This document shows positions 33,327-41,956 of a DNA stretch of 64,000 nucleotides, piece after piece (positions within the stretch are counted from its first letter, which is position 1; each line of letters opens with the position of its first letter). Both the position numbers and the translations under genes were made by a program. The stretch comes from Streptomyces guryensis. Its GTDB lineage: Bacteria > Actinomycetota > Actinomycetes > Streptomycetales > Streptomycetaceae. The notes beneath the pieces are model-generated. The model was given only the letters and a program-made list of their open reading frames with translations, was not told where the DNA came from and made no database searches. The DNA lies in assembly GCF_021261325.1 (NCBI RefSeq), contig NZ_JAJSBI010000032.1:1-64000 (forward strand). Reading direction: 5' to 3'.

Positions 33327-35660
33327 ATGGAGCACGCCCCCGCTGCGGCGATCGTCGATGCCCGGGGCATCGTGACCGGGTGGAGCGAAGGTGCCCGCCG
33401 ACTGACGGGATACGCGGCCGAGCAGGCCGTGGGCCGTGCGGTGCGGGACCTGCTCGCCGAGGAGCCGCCGGCCGCAGTCGTGGCGGCGCTGACCGGCACG
33501 GTCGTACTGCGACACCATGACGGTTCGCCCGTCGAACTCGCGCTCACGGCGACCGCAGTACTCGGCGAGGACGGCGAACCCGACGGTTACATGATCACAG
33601 CCGAACCCCCCGGCGAGTCGACCCTGGCCGGCCACGCCTTCCAACAGGCGTCCATGTCGATGTCCGTCTTCGACACCCGCCAGCGCTATGTGCGCCTCAA
33701 CGGTGTGGCCTGCCGGGTCATGGGCGTGGGGGAGGACGCCCTCCTGGGGCGTTTCTTCTCGGACACCGTCGAGGACGCAGTACACAGCCGCGGCTTCCTG
33801 GCCCATCTGCGCCAGGTGGCCGAGACGGGCCGGCCGGCCCGGTACGAGAGCTACACGGGCGCCCCGGCCCTGAACCGGGATCATGCCTGGACCACCGAGA
33901 TGTGGCCGGTGCGCGACGCCTCCGGCGAGGTGAGCGCGGTCGCCCTGGCCGCGTTCGACAGCAGCGAGCAGTACTGGGCCCGGGAGCGTCTGGCGCTGCT
34001 GAACGAGGCGGCGGCCTCCATCGGCACGACACTGGACGTGGTCCGCACCGCAGAGGAGCTCATCGAACTGCTCGTGCCCCGCTACGCCGACTTCGCCAGC
34101 GTCGACCTGCTCGACTGGGTCCTCGGCGCCGATGAGCATCCCGCGTTGCCGGAGAGAGACATCGTGCTGCGCCGCGTCGCCCACGGCTCGGTCACCGGGG
34201 GCACGCCCGAAGCCGCCGTGCATGTGGGCGACACCGACTTCTACCCGTCGTTCTCGCCGCCCGCGAAGGCACTGAGAACCGGGCGGGCCGTCCTCAGCCA
34301 CGCGGGCGAGCCGGATTTCGTGCGCTGGGTCGCCGAGCGCAACGCGCGGGCCCCCGTGGGCCGCCCCCACCGCAGGGGTGTGCACTCGATGCTCGCGGTG
34401 CCGCTGCGGGCCCGCGGCACCACGCTGGGCGTCGCGGTCGCCGTCCGCATCGCGAATCCGGACGACTACGGCGACGACGACGCCGTCCTCGCCGAGGAAC
34501 TCGCCAGCCGCGCCGCCGTCTGCATCGACAACGCCCGCCGCTTCTGCCGCGAACGGACCACGGCGCTCGCGCTCCAGAGCAGCCTGCTGCCGAGAGGGCT
34601 GCCCGGACAGGCGGCGGTCGAGGTCGCCCACCGCTATCTGCCCTCCGATTCGCTGGTCGGCATCGGCGGCGACTGGTTCGACGTGATCCCGCTGTCCGGC
34701 AGCCGCGTCGCCCTGGTCGTCGGTGACGTCGTAGGACATGGCATCGCCTCCTCGGCGACCATGGGACGCCTCTGCACCGCCGTACGCACCCTCGCCGACG
34801 TGGACCTGCCGCCCGACGAACTCCTCACCCACCTCGACGACCTGGTCACCCATCTGGCGTCGGACGACACCGGCGACGAGGTCGCGGAGCTCGGCGCCAC
34901 CTGCCTTTACGCCGTCTACGACCCCGTGTCGCGCCGCCTGGGCCTCGCCGCGGCCGGCCATCCGCCGCCCGCCCTGCTGCTGCCCGACGGCAGCGCGAGC
35001 CTCGTCCCCATGACGGCCGGACCGCCGCTCGGCGTCGGCGGCCTGCCCTTCGAGGCAACCGAGCTGGAACTGCCCGAGGGCTCCGTCGTGGCCCTGTACA
35101 CGGACGGCCTGATCGAGGCCCGCGACCGCGACGTCGACCACGCCCAGGCCGAACTGTGCCGCGCACTGACCGCACGCGCCGACACCCTCGACACCCTGTG
35201 CGACACGGTCCTCAAGGCCGTACTGCCGGAGGAGCCCAGCGACGACGTGGCCCTGCTGCTGGCCCGCACCCGGGCACTGGGCGCGGACCGTATCGCCACC
35301 TGGGACATCACTCCCGATCCGGAGCGGGTGGCCGCGGCCCGGCAGGCGGCCACCGAGCAGTTGACCGCCTGGGGCCTGGACGAGGCCGCCTTCGTCACCG
35401 AACTCGTCGTCAGCGAGCTGGTCACCAACGCGATCCGGTACGGCGCACCCCCCGTGCAACTGCGGCTGATCCGCGACCGGAGCCTGATCTGCGAGGTCTC
35501 CGACGGCAGCTCCACCTCACCGCATCTGCGCCGGGCCCACGCCTTCGACGAGGGCGGCCGCGGACTGCTGCTGGTCGCCCAGCTCACCCAGCGCTGGGGC
35601 AGCCGCCAGACGGGCCGGGGCAAGACCATCTGGGCCGAACAGACGCTGCCCCCGGTGTGA
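33327..35660 (+). CDS. PAS-PAS-GAF-SpoIIE phosphatase-HATPase signalling protein
   Basis: A 777-residue protein, taken from ATG 33327; an in-frame TTG at 33291 overlaps the terminator stem and is less likely. Domains in order: PAS (about 1-100, MEHAPAAAIVDARGIVTGWSEG), PAS (about 105-210, QQASMSMSVFDTRQRYVRLNG), GAF (about 235-405), SpoIIE PP2C (about 425-640; GIGGDWFDVIPL, VVGDVVGHGIASSATMG, LYTDGLIEARD, SDDVALLLA) and a C-terminal anti-sigma-type ATPase (about 660-775; VTELVVSELVTNAIRYG, EGGRGLLLV). It thus joins phosphatase and kinase activities that act on STAS proteins in sigma-factor partner switching. Such proteins are abundant in Streptomyces. Its stop abuts the cupin stop. Confidence 0.88.
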   Translation: MEHAPAAAIVDARGIVTGWSEGARRLTGYAAEQAVGRAVRDLLAEEPPAAVVAALTGTVVLRHHDGSPVELALTATAVLGEDGEPDGYMITAEPPGESTLAGHAFQQASMSMSVFDTRQRYVRLNGVACRVMGVGEDALLGRFFSDTVEDAVHSRGFLAHLRQVAETGRPARYESYTGAPALNRDHAWTTEMWPVRDASGEVSAVALAAFDSSEQYWARERLALLNEAAASIGTTLDVVRTAEELIELLVPRYADFASVDLLDWVLGADEHPALPERDIVLRRVAHGSVTGGTPEAAVHVGDTDFYPSFSPPAKALRTGRAVLSHAGEPDFVRWVAERNARAPVGRPHRRGVHSMLAVPLRARGTTLGVAVAVRIANPDDYGDDDAVLAEELASRAAVCIDNARRFCRERTTALALQSSLLPRGLPGQAAVEVAHRYLPSDSLVGIGGDWFDVIPLSGSRVALVVGDVVGHGIASSATMGRLCTAVRTLADVDLPPDELLTHLDDLVTHLASDDTGDEVAELGATCLYAVYDPVSRRLGLAAAGHPPPALLLPDGSASLVPMTAGPPLGVGGLPFEATELELPEGSVVALYTDGLIEARDRDVDHAQAELCRALTARADTLDTLCDTVLKAVLPEEPSDDVALLLARTRALGADRIATWDITPDPERVAAARQAATEQLTAWGLDEAAFVTELVVSELVTNAIRYGAPPVQLRLIRDRSLICEVSDGSSTSPHLRRAHAFDEGGRGLLLVAQLTQRWGSRQTGRGKTIWAEQTLPPV

Positions 35661-36095
35661 TCACTGGAAGGAGCAGCCCGGGTTGGGCACGTCCTCCGAG
35701 TACGGCGAGCCGTGCGGAAGGATGTACAGCACGTCAAGGACCAGCGGGGTGTCGCCCTCGTTGCGCCCGAGGTGGACGTCGCCAGGCCCACCCGGCTCGC
35801 GCACCGTGGTCCCCTGCGGGTACACGCCGTCCTCGGCGCAGTCCGCGTGGTAGTGGCTGAGCGTGCCCTGCTGGACGAAGCCGTAGACCGGGCCGTCGTG
35901 GTAGTGCCAGCCGGTGGCCTGCCCTGGCGGGACGGTGATCTCCCGGAGGACGTAGTCGGTGTTCCCGACGGTGGTGGTGCTGATCAGCTTGGCGGTCACC
36001 CCCGGCCCGGGAGGAGTGGCACCTGCGGTGCCGCAGGTCAGGACGGTGCCGGCGACGACTGTGCCGACGACTGCGGTACGGAGCGCGTTGCGCAT
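35661..36095 (-). CDS. Secreted cupin-domain protein
   Basis: A 144-residue exported protein from ATG 36095 with GGGAGG upstream. The signal peptide is MRNALRTAVVGTVVAGTVLT, with cleavage near the ATAGATPP region (about residue 27). The mature part is a single cupin: GQATGWHYHDGPVYGFVQQGTL has the metal ligands HxH...(E/Q), and LHGDVHL-like GDVHLGRNEGDTPL gives the second motif. Two cysteines (Cys87 and Cys141 approximately) may form a disulfide. The ligand or reaction is unknown. It converges on the phosphatase gene without any gap. Confidence 0.78.
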   Translation of the reverse strand: MRNALRTAVVGTVVAGTVLTCGTAGATPPGPGVTAKLISTTTVGNTDYVLREITVPPGQATGWHYHDGPVYGFVQQGTLSHYHADCAEDGVYPQGTTVREPGGPGDVHLGRNEGDTPLVLDVLYILPHGSPYSEDVPNPGCSFQ

Positions 36096-36219
36096 GCGGA
36101 AAGGCCTCCCGGGACGAGGGACGAGGGACGAGACGAGGGACGAAGATCGAGTACCGCCGTGAACATAGAGGTCCGGGCGGCCCGTTGGGGCCGGAACGAG
36201 TCAATCCGTCTCGGGATGA

Positions 36220-36450
36220 CGCGAGTTGGGCCCGGTCCGTGATCTCGTCCTGCCCCTGATGGCCAACGCCGGCGTGCCCAGCGCCACCAGCGGCGCCGCG
36301 CCGGACGCCTGGCGCCGCCTCGTGGCGTGGCTGATCCAGTCCTTCCAGGCCCCAGCCCGCGGACCGCTCCCCGACCCGCCGGAGGACACCGCTCTGCACG
36401 AGGCCATGCGCCGCGCCAGCCACGACATGAACTCCCCGGCGACGGGCAAA
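36220..36450 (+). pseudogene. Remnant of a TetR-family effector domain
   Basis: VRDLVLPLMANAGVPSATSG, APDAWRRLVAWLIQSFQAP and GPLPDPPEDTALHEAMRRAS resemble the C-terminal ligand domain of a TetR/AcrR regulator. The DNA-binding half is missing: the sequence before 36220 has no matching frame and leads back to the cupin promoter side. After 36450 the similarity fades without a clear stop. The identification is from general family appearance and is moderate. Confidence 0.5.
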
Positions 36451-36880
36451 CAGCACCGAGCGACCGGCCGGTCCCGCGGCTTCGGCGGCACACGCGTTAC
36501 CGGCTGGCACGAAGTCGGCTGCCCCCGGCTGTCACATGGGCCAGAGCCGCCGTCTGCCGTCTGCCGTTTGCCGTCTGCAATGGGGAAATGGACAACCCGG
36601 TGAGACGCACGTACTGGGCAGCATGGCGGGACGGACAGCACAGCGCCAGGTCGACGATCTCCCTCATGCCGTCGAACGCGAGGCGAGAACCTGCAGCTCC
36701 TGCCGACCACGCTGACACCCCTGCACGCACAACGCGCTGGGATCACCCCGACCACGGCCTGGACGCCGCCGGCCATCACCCCGACCGCGGCAGGTCGGCG
36801 CGCTGCGGTCCCGGCCGTGTCGTGTGAAGCAGCCCATGCTGCTTTTCGGGCAGCGAGTCCAGCAGGCCGGACCCAGCTGC
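36451..36880. other. Region without a supported gene
   Basis: About 430 bases with no frame that shows Streptomyces codon pattern or a recognisable domain. It contains a four-copy heptamer repeat at 36551-36578 and lies between the TetR remnant and the LigD-domain gene, so it may be further decayed sequence. Confidence 0.6.
36551..36578. repeat. 7-base tandem repeat (CGTCTGC)
   Basis: Four copies, CGTCTGC CGTCTGC CGTTTGC CGTCTGC, one with a single change. The unit length equals that of the CCTGCTG array at 22372. Confidence 0.75.
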
Positions 36881-37492
36881 TCACCGCTCCCCGGCGGCCG
36901 CCGCGACCTGGGCGAGCGTACGGCCACTGCTGACCGAGCGGGCCCGGCGCGGATCAGGCGTCCCGTGTCCGTGGGCCCCTCCACCGGCCTTCACCAGCAG
37001 CCAGGCCTCCTCGGTGTCCCCGTCGTTCCCGCCGCGGAACCGGGTGAGGGCGTACTCGCCACGCAGTTTCGACCCCTTGAGGCGGAAGCGCGCATGCCCG
37101 CGCTCGAGCGACTCCCCGAAGTCGACGGAGCGCCCTTTGCGGTCGTGGCTGAGGGGCTCGTAGCTGCCGTGGTCCCACACGATCACCGTGCCGCCGCCGT
37201 ACTCGCCCGCCGGGATCACGCCCTCGAACTCCTCGTACTCCAGCGGATGGTCCTCCGTGGGCACGGCGAGCCGCTTGTCCTGCGGATCGTCCGAGGGCCC
37301 CTTGGGGATCGACCACGACTTCAGTACGTCGCCGACCTGCAGCCGGAAGTCGAAGTGCATGGTGCTGGCGTCATGGATCTGGACGACGAACCGGGGCTCC
37401 GCACCCGAGGAGTCCGACCGCCCCTGCGGCTCCTTGGTCCGCCGGAAGTCCCGCTTGCCGCGATAGTCCCGCAGCCGGTCCCTCTCACCCAC
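36881..37492 (-). CDS. LigD-type 3'-phosphoesterase domain protein
   Basis: A 203-residue protein from GTG 37492, with AAGGAG about nine bases upstream. It is the DNA-ligase-D phosphoesterase module as a separate protein: FVVQIHDASTMHFDFRLQVGDVLKSWSIPKGPS (about 35-67, broken by the family turn) carries the His/Asp metal ligands (HxDxR), and DHPLEYEEFEGVIPAGEYGGGT and VWDHGSYEP complete the active site. The domain trims 3' ends during non-homologous end joining. The matching ATP-dependent ligase is encoded 15 kb away at 20637. A C-terminal tail rich in Arg and Ala follows residue 170. Confidence 0.85.
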   Translation of the reverse strand: MGERDRLRDYRGKRDFRRTKEPQGRSDSSGAEPRFVVQIHDASTMHFDFRLQVGDVLKSWSIPKGPSDDPQDKRLAVPTEDHPLEYEEFEGVIPAGEYGGGTVIVWDHGSYEPLSHDRKGRSVDFGESLERGHARFRLKGSKLRGEYALTRFRGGNDGDTEEAWLLVKAGGGAHGHGTPDPRRARSVSSGRTLAQVAAAAGER

Positions 37493-37548
37493 CTCGGCTC
37501 CTTCCCTGCGTCCCGCCTGTCAGGGCCCCCGAGTACCCCGCGGGCGGC

Positions 37549-38380
37549 TCAGAACTCCTCGTGCGCCTCGGGGTCCCCGCCGAGGCGCCGGTGGGCCCGG
37601 TCGGCGATCGCGCCGAGCTGGGAGGGGTCCAGTTCGAAGCCGAAGACGTCGAGGTTCGCCCGCTGCCGCTCGGGGTTCGACGACTTGGGGATGGGCACCC
37701 GCGCCCAGTTGGGTGTGCCAGCGCAGGACGACCTGGCCGGGCGTCACTCCCAGGGCCTCGGCGACGCCCAGGACCGCGGGGTCGTCGAGCAGGCTCGTAC
37801 CACGGCCGAGGGGGCTCCAGCTCTCGGTGAGGATGCCCTTGGCGGTGTGGAAGGCACGCAGCTCGTCCTGCGGGAAGAACGGATGGAGTTCGATCTGGTT
37901 GACGGACGGAGGAACTCCGGTCTCCTTCTCCAGCCGCTCCAGGTGCTCGACGGTGAAGTTGGAGACGCCGATGGAGCGGACCAGGCCGTCCTCACGCAGC
38001 TTGATCATGGCCCGCCACGAGTCGACGTACTTCCCGACCCGGGGGAGCGGCCAGTGGATCAGATACAGGTCGACGTACTCCAGGCCCAGCCTGCTGCGGG
38101 ACTCCTGGAAGGACGCCAGGGTCTCCTCGTAGCCGTGGTGCCGGCCCGGGAGCTTCGTCGTCACCACGACCTCCTCCCGCGGGACGCCGCTGCGGGCGGC
38201 ACCGCGGCCGACTCCGTGCTCGTTGCGGTAGTTGGCTGCCGTGTCGACCAGGCGGTAGCCCATGCCCAGGGCCTCGGACACGGCCCGTTCCGCCTCCGCG
38301 TCGCTCATCGGCCAGGTGCCCAGGCCGAGCGCGGGGAGAGTCGGACCGTCGTTGAGCGCGTGCGTGGGGATGCTGACCAC
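37549..38380 (-). pseudogene. Aldo/keto reductase gene with a frameshift
   Basis: From GTG 38380 the protein reads as a normal AKR: LPALGLGTWPMSDAEAE, catalytic Tyr in DTAANYRNEHG, Lys in TTKLPGRHHG, and His in LYLIHWPL. Near 37712 the frame breaks after RWHTQLGA. A one-base correction continues RVPIPKSSNPERQRANLDVF, FELDPSQLGAIADRAH and ends EAHEEF at 37549, exactly the family C-terminus with the NADPH-binding RVPIPKSSNPER. Uncorrected, the protein has a wrong tail running to 37520. This could be a true recent mutation or a sequencing error. Confidence 0.75.
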
Positions 38381-38458
38381 GGTGGGACCTTTCCTCGACT
38401 GTGCCGTACCTCCAGCGTCACGGATAGGGTGAGCTGTGATCAACCGGACGGGTGGGGG

Positions 38459-39541
38459 ATGAAAGCAGCGCACGGGACGGGCAGCACCGGCGGCAAGGGG
38501 CCGCAGGGATCCGGACGCCCCACGTCACGCGACGTCGCCCGGCTCGCCGGCGTGTCACACACCGCGGTCTCCTTCGTGTTCAACGGCCGCGCCGAAGGCA
38601 ACCTCTCGCCCGCCACGCAGGAGCGCATCCGCCAGGCCGCCGCCCAGCTCGGCTACCGCCCCGACCCCGTCGCCCGCGGCCTGCGCCGCCGTCGTACCGC
38701 CGTGATCGGACTGGTCACCGATGAGATCGCCTCCTCGCCCTTCGCGGGCCGGCTGCTGCGCGGTGCCATGGAGACGGCCTGGGACAGCGAGCACCTCGTC
38801 CTGACCGTCGACTCCGGTGGCGACCGGGCCAAGGAGGACGCGGCCGTGGCCGAACTCCTCGACCGTCGCGTCGACGGCATCATCTACGCCGCCATGTCGT
38901 TGCGCCGGGTCCGCGTCCCCGAAGGCCTGCACCGCACCCACTCCGTCCTCGCCAACTGCCTGCCCGAGGACGACTCCCTGCCCGCCGTCGTCCCCGCCGA
39001 ACGCGCCGGGGGCCGCACGGCGGCCCGGCTCCTCCTCGACCAGGGACACCGACGCATCGCCGTGGTCGGCGGTCTCGACGACATCGCCTCGGTGGAGCGG
39101 CTGCGCGGATTCCGGGATGCCCTGCGGGCCGGGGGGATCACCGTGCCCAAGGAGTGGGTGGTACGGACCGGCGGGGAGATCTCCGCCGGCTACCAGGGCG
39201 CGACGCGTCTGCTCGCCGAGGTGCCCGCCGACCGCCGACCCACCGGGATCTTCGCCTACAACGACCGGGTCGCGGCGGGCATCCTGCATGCCGCGACCCG
39301 CCTCGCCATCGCCGTCCCGGACGATCTGTCGGTCGTGGGCTACGACGACCAGGAGCACATGGCCGCGTTCCTGACCCCGCCCCTGACCACGGTCGCACTC
39401 CCGCACCGGGCCATGGGCGAGGCCGCCGCCCGCCTGCTCCTCGACACCATCGACTCCGGCCGCACTCCGGCCGCCACGGTACGGCGCCTGGCCTGCCCGG
39501 TGATCACCCGCGCGTCGCTGGGGCCGGCTCCCAGCCGGTGA
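38459..39541 (+). CDS. LacI-family regulator of the fructan locus
   Basis: A 360-residue repressor from ATG 38459 (GGTGGGGG before it). The N-terminal helix-turn-helix SRDVARLAGVSHTAVSFVFNG and hinge YRPDPVARGLRRRRTAVIGLV are typical. The periplasmic-binding-like ligand domain follows (AVVGGLDDIASVERLRGFRDAL, FAYNDRVAAGILHA, VVGYDDQEHMAAFLTPPLTTVA). It is convergent with the GH32-transporter operon and probably binds the CTAACTCG-type sites before that operon. The effector is presumably fructose or a fructan fragment, inferred from context. The last codons lie in a sequence that is repeated at the GH32 end. Confidence 0.88.
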   Translation: MKAAHGTGSTGGKGPQGSGRPTSRDVARLAGVSHTAVSFVFNGRAEGNLSPATQERIRQAAAQLGYRPDPVARGLRRRRTAVIGLVTDEIASSPFAGRLLRGAMETAWDSEHLVLTVDSGGDRAKEDAAVAELLDRRVDGIIYAAMSLRRVRVPEGLHRTHSVLANCLPEDDSLPAVVPAERAGGRTAARLLLDQGHRRIAVVGGLDDIASVERLRGFRDALRAGGITVPKEWVVRTGGEISAGYQGATRLLAEVPADRRPTGIFAYNDRVAAGILHAATRLAIAVPDDLSVVGYDDQEHMAAFLTPPLTTVALPHRAMGEAAARLLLDTIDSGRTPAATVRRLACPVITRASLGPAPSR

Positions 39542-39564
39542 CCTCGCGCGGCGAACGGTGATCA

Positions 39565-39624
39565 GATCAGTCGAGCGTCGGCGGGGCCAGTTCCCGGCCG
39601 GTGACCTCGCCCGGTCCCGTGACG
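39565..39624. repeat. Direct duplication of the GH32 gene end, copy 1
   Basis: 60 bases match 39706-39765 with about two differences. This copy lies between the LacI and GH32 stops and is non-coding. The LacI end itself (39531-39553) shares the CCCAGCCGGTGACCTCGC part. Confidence 0.85.
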
Positions 39625-39705
39625 AGCGGACCGGGCAAGGTTGTGCGGGCGTCGGTGGTTGCGGTCGCTGTCGTGGTGCGAGCGTGGTCGAGGGCTGGGA
39701 AGGGT

Positions 39706-39765
39706 GATCAGTCGAGCGTCGGCGGGGCCAGTTCCCAGCCGGTGACCTCGCCCGGTCCCGTGACG
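39706..39765. repeat. Direct duplication of the GH32 gene end, copy 2
   Basis: The copy that includes the last codons and stop of the GH32 gene (complement of LAPPTLD-stop). Distance to copy 1 is 141 bases. Confidence 0.85.
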
Positions 39766-41087
39766 ACGAGCTCGGACACGTCGTCCGGGCGCCGGTAGAC
39801 CCGCTCGGTGAGCGTGGCGCGGTCGTCGACGAACAGCTCCAACAGTGAACCGTCGACGAGGATCCGCACCTGCCCGCCCGGCGCCCGCACCACGATCGGC
39901 GCCGCCCCGTCGGGCCGCGTGCGGGGCCAGCCGCCGCGATCCAGGGTCACGGTGCCCTCGTCCGGATCCAGCCGGACCGTCAGCTCCGCACCGGAGGCGG
40001 ACCGCAGCAGGCGCACGGTGGTGAAGCCGTGTGCGGTGACGGTCAGGTCGTACGATGCCGGGAGCGGAACCCGCGCGGGTGCCGTGACGAACGGCTCGGC
40101 CGCGCGCAGGAGTTGGAGCTCCGGGGCCGGGACGACCCGCAGCGTGCCGTCCGGATGCGTGTCCACGACCCTCGGCGCGGTGAGGATTCCCGCCCAGCCG
40201 GCGCGGTCCACCTCGCTCTGCCCGCGGGACTCCCAGGACCAGCCCCACATCAGGGTCCGATCCGGCTCCTGGAGCACGGCGGGCGCGTAGAGGTCCCGCC
40301 CGTGGTCCAGCCGTCCGCCGGTACGCGCGACGAAGCGCAACCCATCTTCGCCATGTGGTTGGAGACGGCCCGTCAGGTACCCGGCGGCGCAGGGATCTCC
40401 GTCCCACAGCGACAGCACGAGCACCCACTCCCCGCCCGCCGTCGCGAACATCTGCGGGCACTCCCAGCCGACCGCCTCGTCACCGAACACCTCCGACGCC
40501 ACAGGGTCGTTGCCGTCGAGGAGCACCGCGGCGAAGCGCCAGTCGAGCAGGTCGTCGCAGTCGTACAGCAGGACCGAGGGGGTTCCGTCCGCGTGACCCG
40601 CACCGACCAGCGCCCACCGCCGCCCGCCTCTCGTGAACACGAAAGGGTCGCGGAACATCACCGCGTCCAGATCGGCGGGCGGGCCGGTCACCACAGGTGT
40701 CGGCAGCGGCTTCCAGTCGGTCAGGGTCTCGTCGTCCGGCACCACCGCCCGGGCCAGACAGATGGTGCCCAGGCCGGTGTGGTGCCGGTCGACGCCGGTG
40801 TACACGGCGGTCGGCACCCCGTCGTCGTCGACGACGCAACCGGACCAGCAGCCCGCCTCGTCGGGGCCGCCGGGTGTCGGGGTGAGCGCGATCGGGTGGT
40901 GCTCCCAGGAGGCGAGGTCGGCGCTGGAGGCGTGACCCCAGTGGACGTTCGTGTGCACCGGGGCGTCCGGGTTGTGCTGGTAGAAGAGGTGATAGCGGTC
41001 CCGCCAACGGAAGGGCCCGTTCGGGTCGTTGATCCAGCCGGTGGCCGGACGGACCCTGAAGCGCGGCGCGTTGGGGTCGTGGTTCAA
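39708..41087 (-). CDS. GH32 beta-fructosidase, cytoplasmic
   Basis: A 459-residue glycoside hydrolase family 32 protein. TTG 41087 is the start: it overlaps the permease stop (TTGA) and AGGAGT lies seven bases upstream. Catalytic motifs are WINDPNG (18-24, nucleophile Asp21), FRDP (145-148) and WECP with acid/base Glu209. A beta-sandwich domain follows from about residue 330 (AEPFVTAPARVPLP to LVVTGPGEVTGWELAPP). There is no signal peptide, so it hydrolyses imported fructo-oligosaccharides or sucrose in the cytoplasm. It is the last gene of the SBP-permease-permease-hydrolase operon. Confidence 0.9.
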   Translation of the reverse strand: MNHDPNAPRFRVRPATGWINDPNGPFRWRDRYHLFYQHNPDAPVHTNVHWGHASSADLASWEHHPIALTPTPGGPDEAGCWSGCVVDDDGVPTAVYTGVDRHHTGLGTICLARAVVPDDETLTDWKPLPTPVVTGPPADLDAVMFRDPFVFTRGGRRWALVGAGHADGTPSVLLYDCDDLLDWRFAAVLLDGNDPVASEVFGDEAVGWECPQMFATAGGEWVLVLSLWDGDPCAAGYLTGRLQPHGEDGLRFVARTGGRLDHGRDLYAPAVLQEPDRTLMWGWSWESRGQSEVDRAGWAGILTAPRVVDTHPDGTLRVVPAPELQLLRAAEPFVTAPARVPLPASYDLTVTAHGFTTVRLLRSASGAELTVRLDPDEGTVTLDRGGWPRTRPDGAAPIVVRAPGGQVRILVDGSLLELFVDDRATLTERVYRRPDDVSELVVTGPGEVTGWELAPPTLD

Positions 41088-41956
41088 CGGTTGACTCCTG
41101 CGGACGTGATGCCCTCGCGCAGAGGGCGCTGGCCGACGGCGAACACGGCGACGGCGGGGATCATGGAGAGGACGACTCCGGCGAGGACCACCGAGATGGA
41201 GCCGGTGCCCAGGTTGCCCTGGAGGGAGACCAGGCCCAGGGGCAGCGTGTAGTTCTGCCCGGAGGTCTCCAGGATGAGCGGCCGGAAGAACTCGTTCCAG
41301 TGGTAGTTGAAGGCCAGGACGCCGACGATGGCGAGGCCGGGCGTGGCCAGCGGCGCGTACACCGACCGGAAGATCCGCCAGGGCCCGGCCCCGTCCAGCA
41401 TCGCCGCCTCCCCCAGATCCCTGGGCATGCCCAGGAAGTACTGGCGCATCAGGAAGGTGCCGAACGCGGTCGGGAAGGCCGGAATGATCAGGCCGAGCAG
41501 CGTGTCGGTCAGGCCCATCGACTTCAGTACCAGGAACACCGGCACGATGGTCACCTGAAGCGGCACCATCATCGTCGCCAGCACCAGCCCGAACAGCGGC
41601 TTCTTGAAACGGAACTCGAGGCGCGCGAACGCGTACCCGGCAAGACCCGCCGTGATCATCTGGCCGACCGCGATCAGCGCGGTCACCAGCGTCGAGTTCA
41701 GGGCGAGCAGCCACACGTCGATCTGGCTGAACACACCGCGGTAGGCCTCGGCCGTCGGATGCGTCGGGATGATCTTCGGGGGCAGGTCGAAGGACTGGGC
41801 CGGGGTGCGCAGCGAGGTCGACACGGTCCAGATGACCGGACCGAGGGTCAGCAGCGCGCACACGGCCAGGGCGGTGATCCGCGCCCACGGCCCGAGGGAG
41901 TAACGGGCGCGGCTCAGGGACAGGGTTGCTTGGCTCATGGAGGTCACCCGGCTCAC
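41084..41956 (-). CDS. Sugar ABC transporter permease (MalG type)
   Basis: A 290-residue permease. The GTG at 41956 overlaps the stop of the previous gene; ATG 41938 is an alternative start. Six membrane segments are visible, from ALAVCALLTLGPVIWTVSTSL to SVVLAGVVLSMIPAVAVFAV. The EAA loop reads LGEAAMLDGAGPWRIFRSVYAPLATPG. It pairs with the permease encoded at 41953 for import of a sugar, presumably a fructan fragment. The ATPase is missing from the operon, as is usual in Streptomyces, where MsiK serves many importers. Confidence 0.9.
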   Translation of the reverse strand: MSRVTSMSQATLSLSRARYSLGPWARITALAVCALLTLGPVIWTVSTSLRTPAQSFDLPPKIIPTHPTAEAYRGVFSQIDVWLLALNSTLVTALIAVGQMITAGLAGYAFARLEFRFKKPLFGLVLATMMVPLQVTIVPVFLVLKSMGLTDTLLGLIIPAFPTAFGTFLMRQYFLGMPRDLGEAAMLDGAGPWRIFRSVYAPLATPGLAIVGVLAFNYHWNEFFRPLILETSGQNYTLPLGLVSLQGNLGTGSISVVLAGVVLSMIPAVAVFAVGQRPLREGITSAGVNR

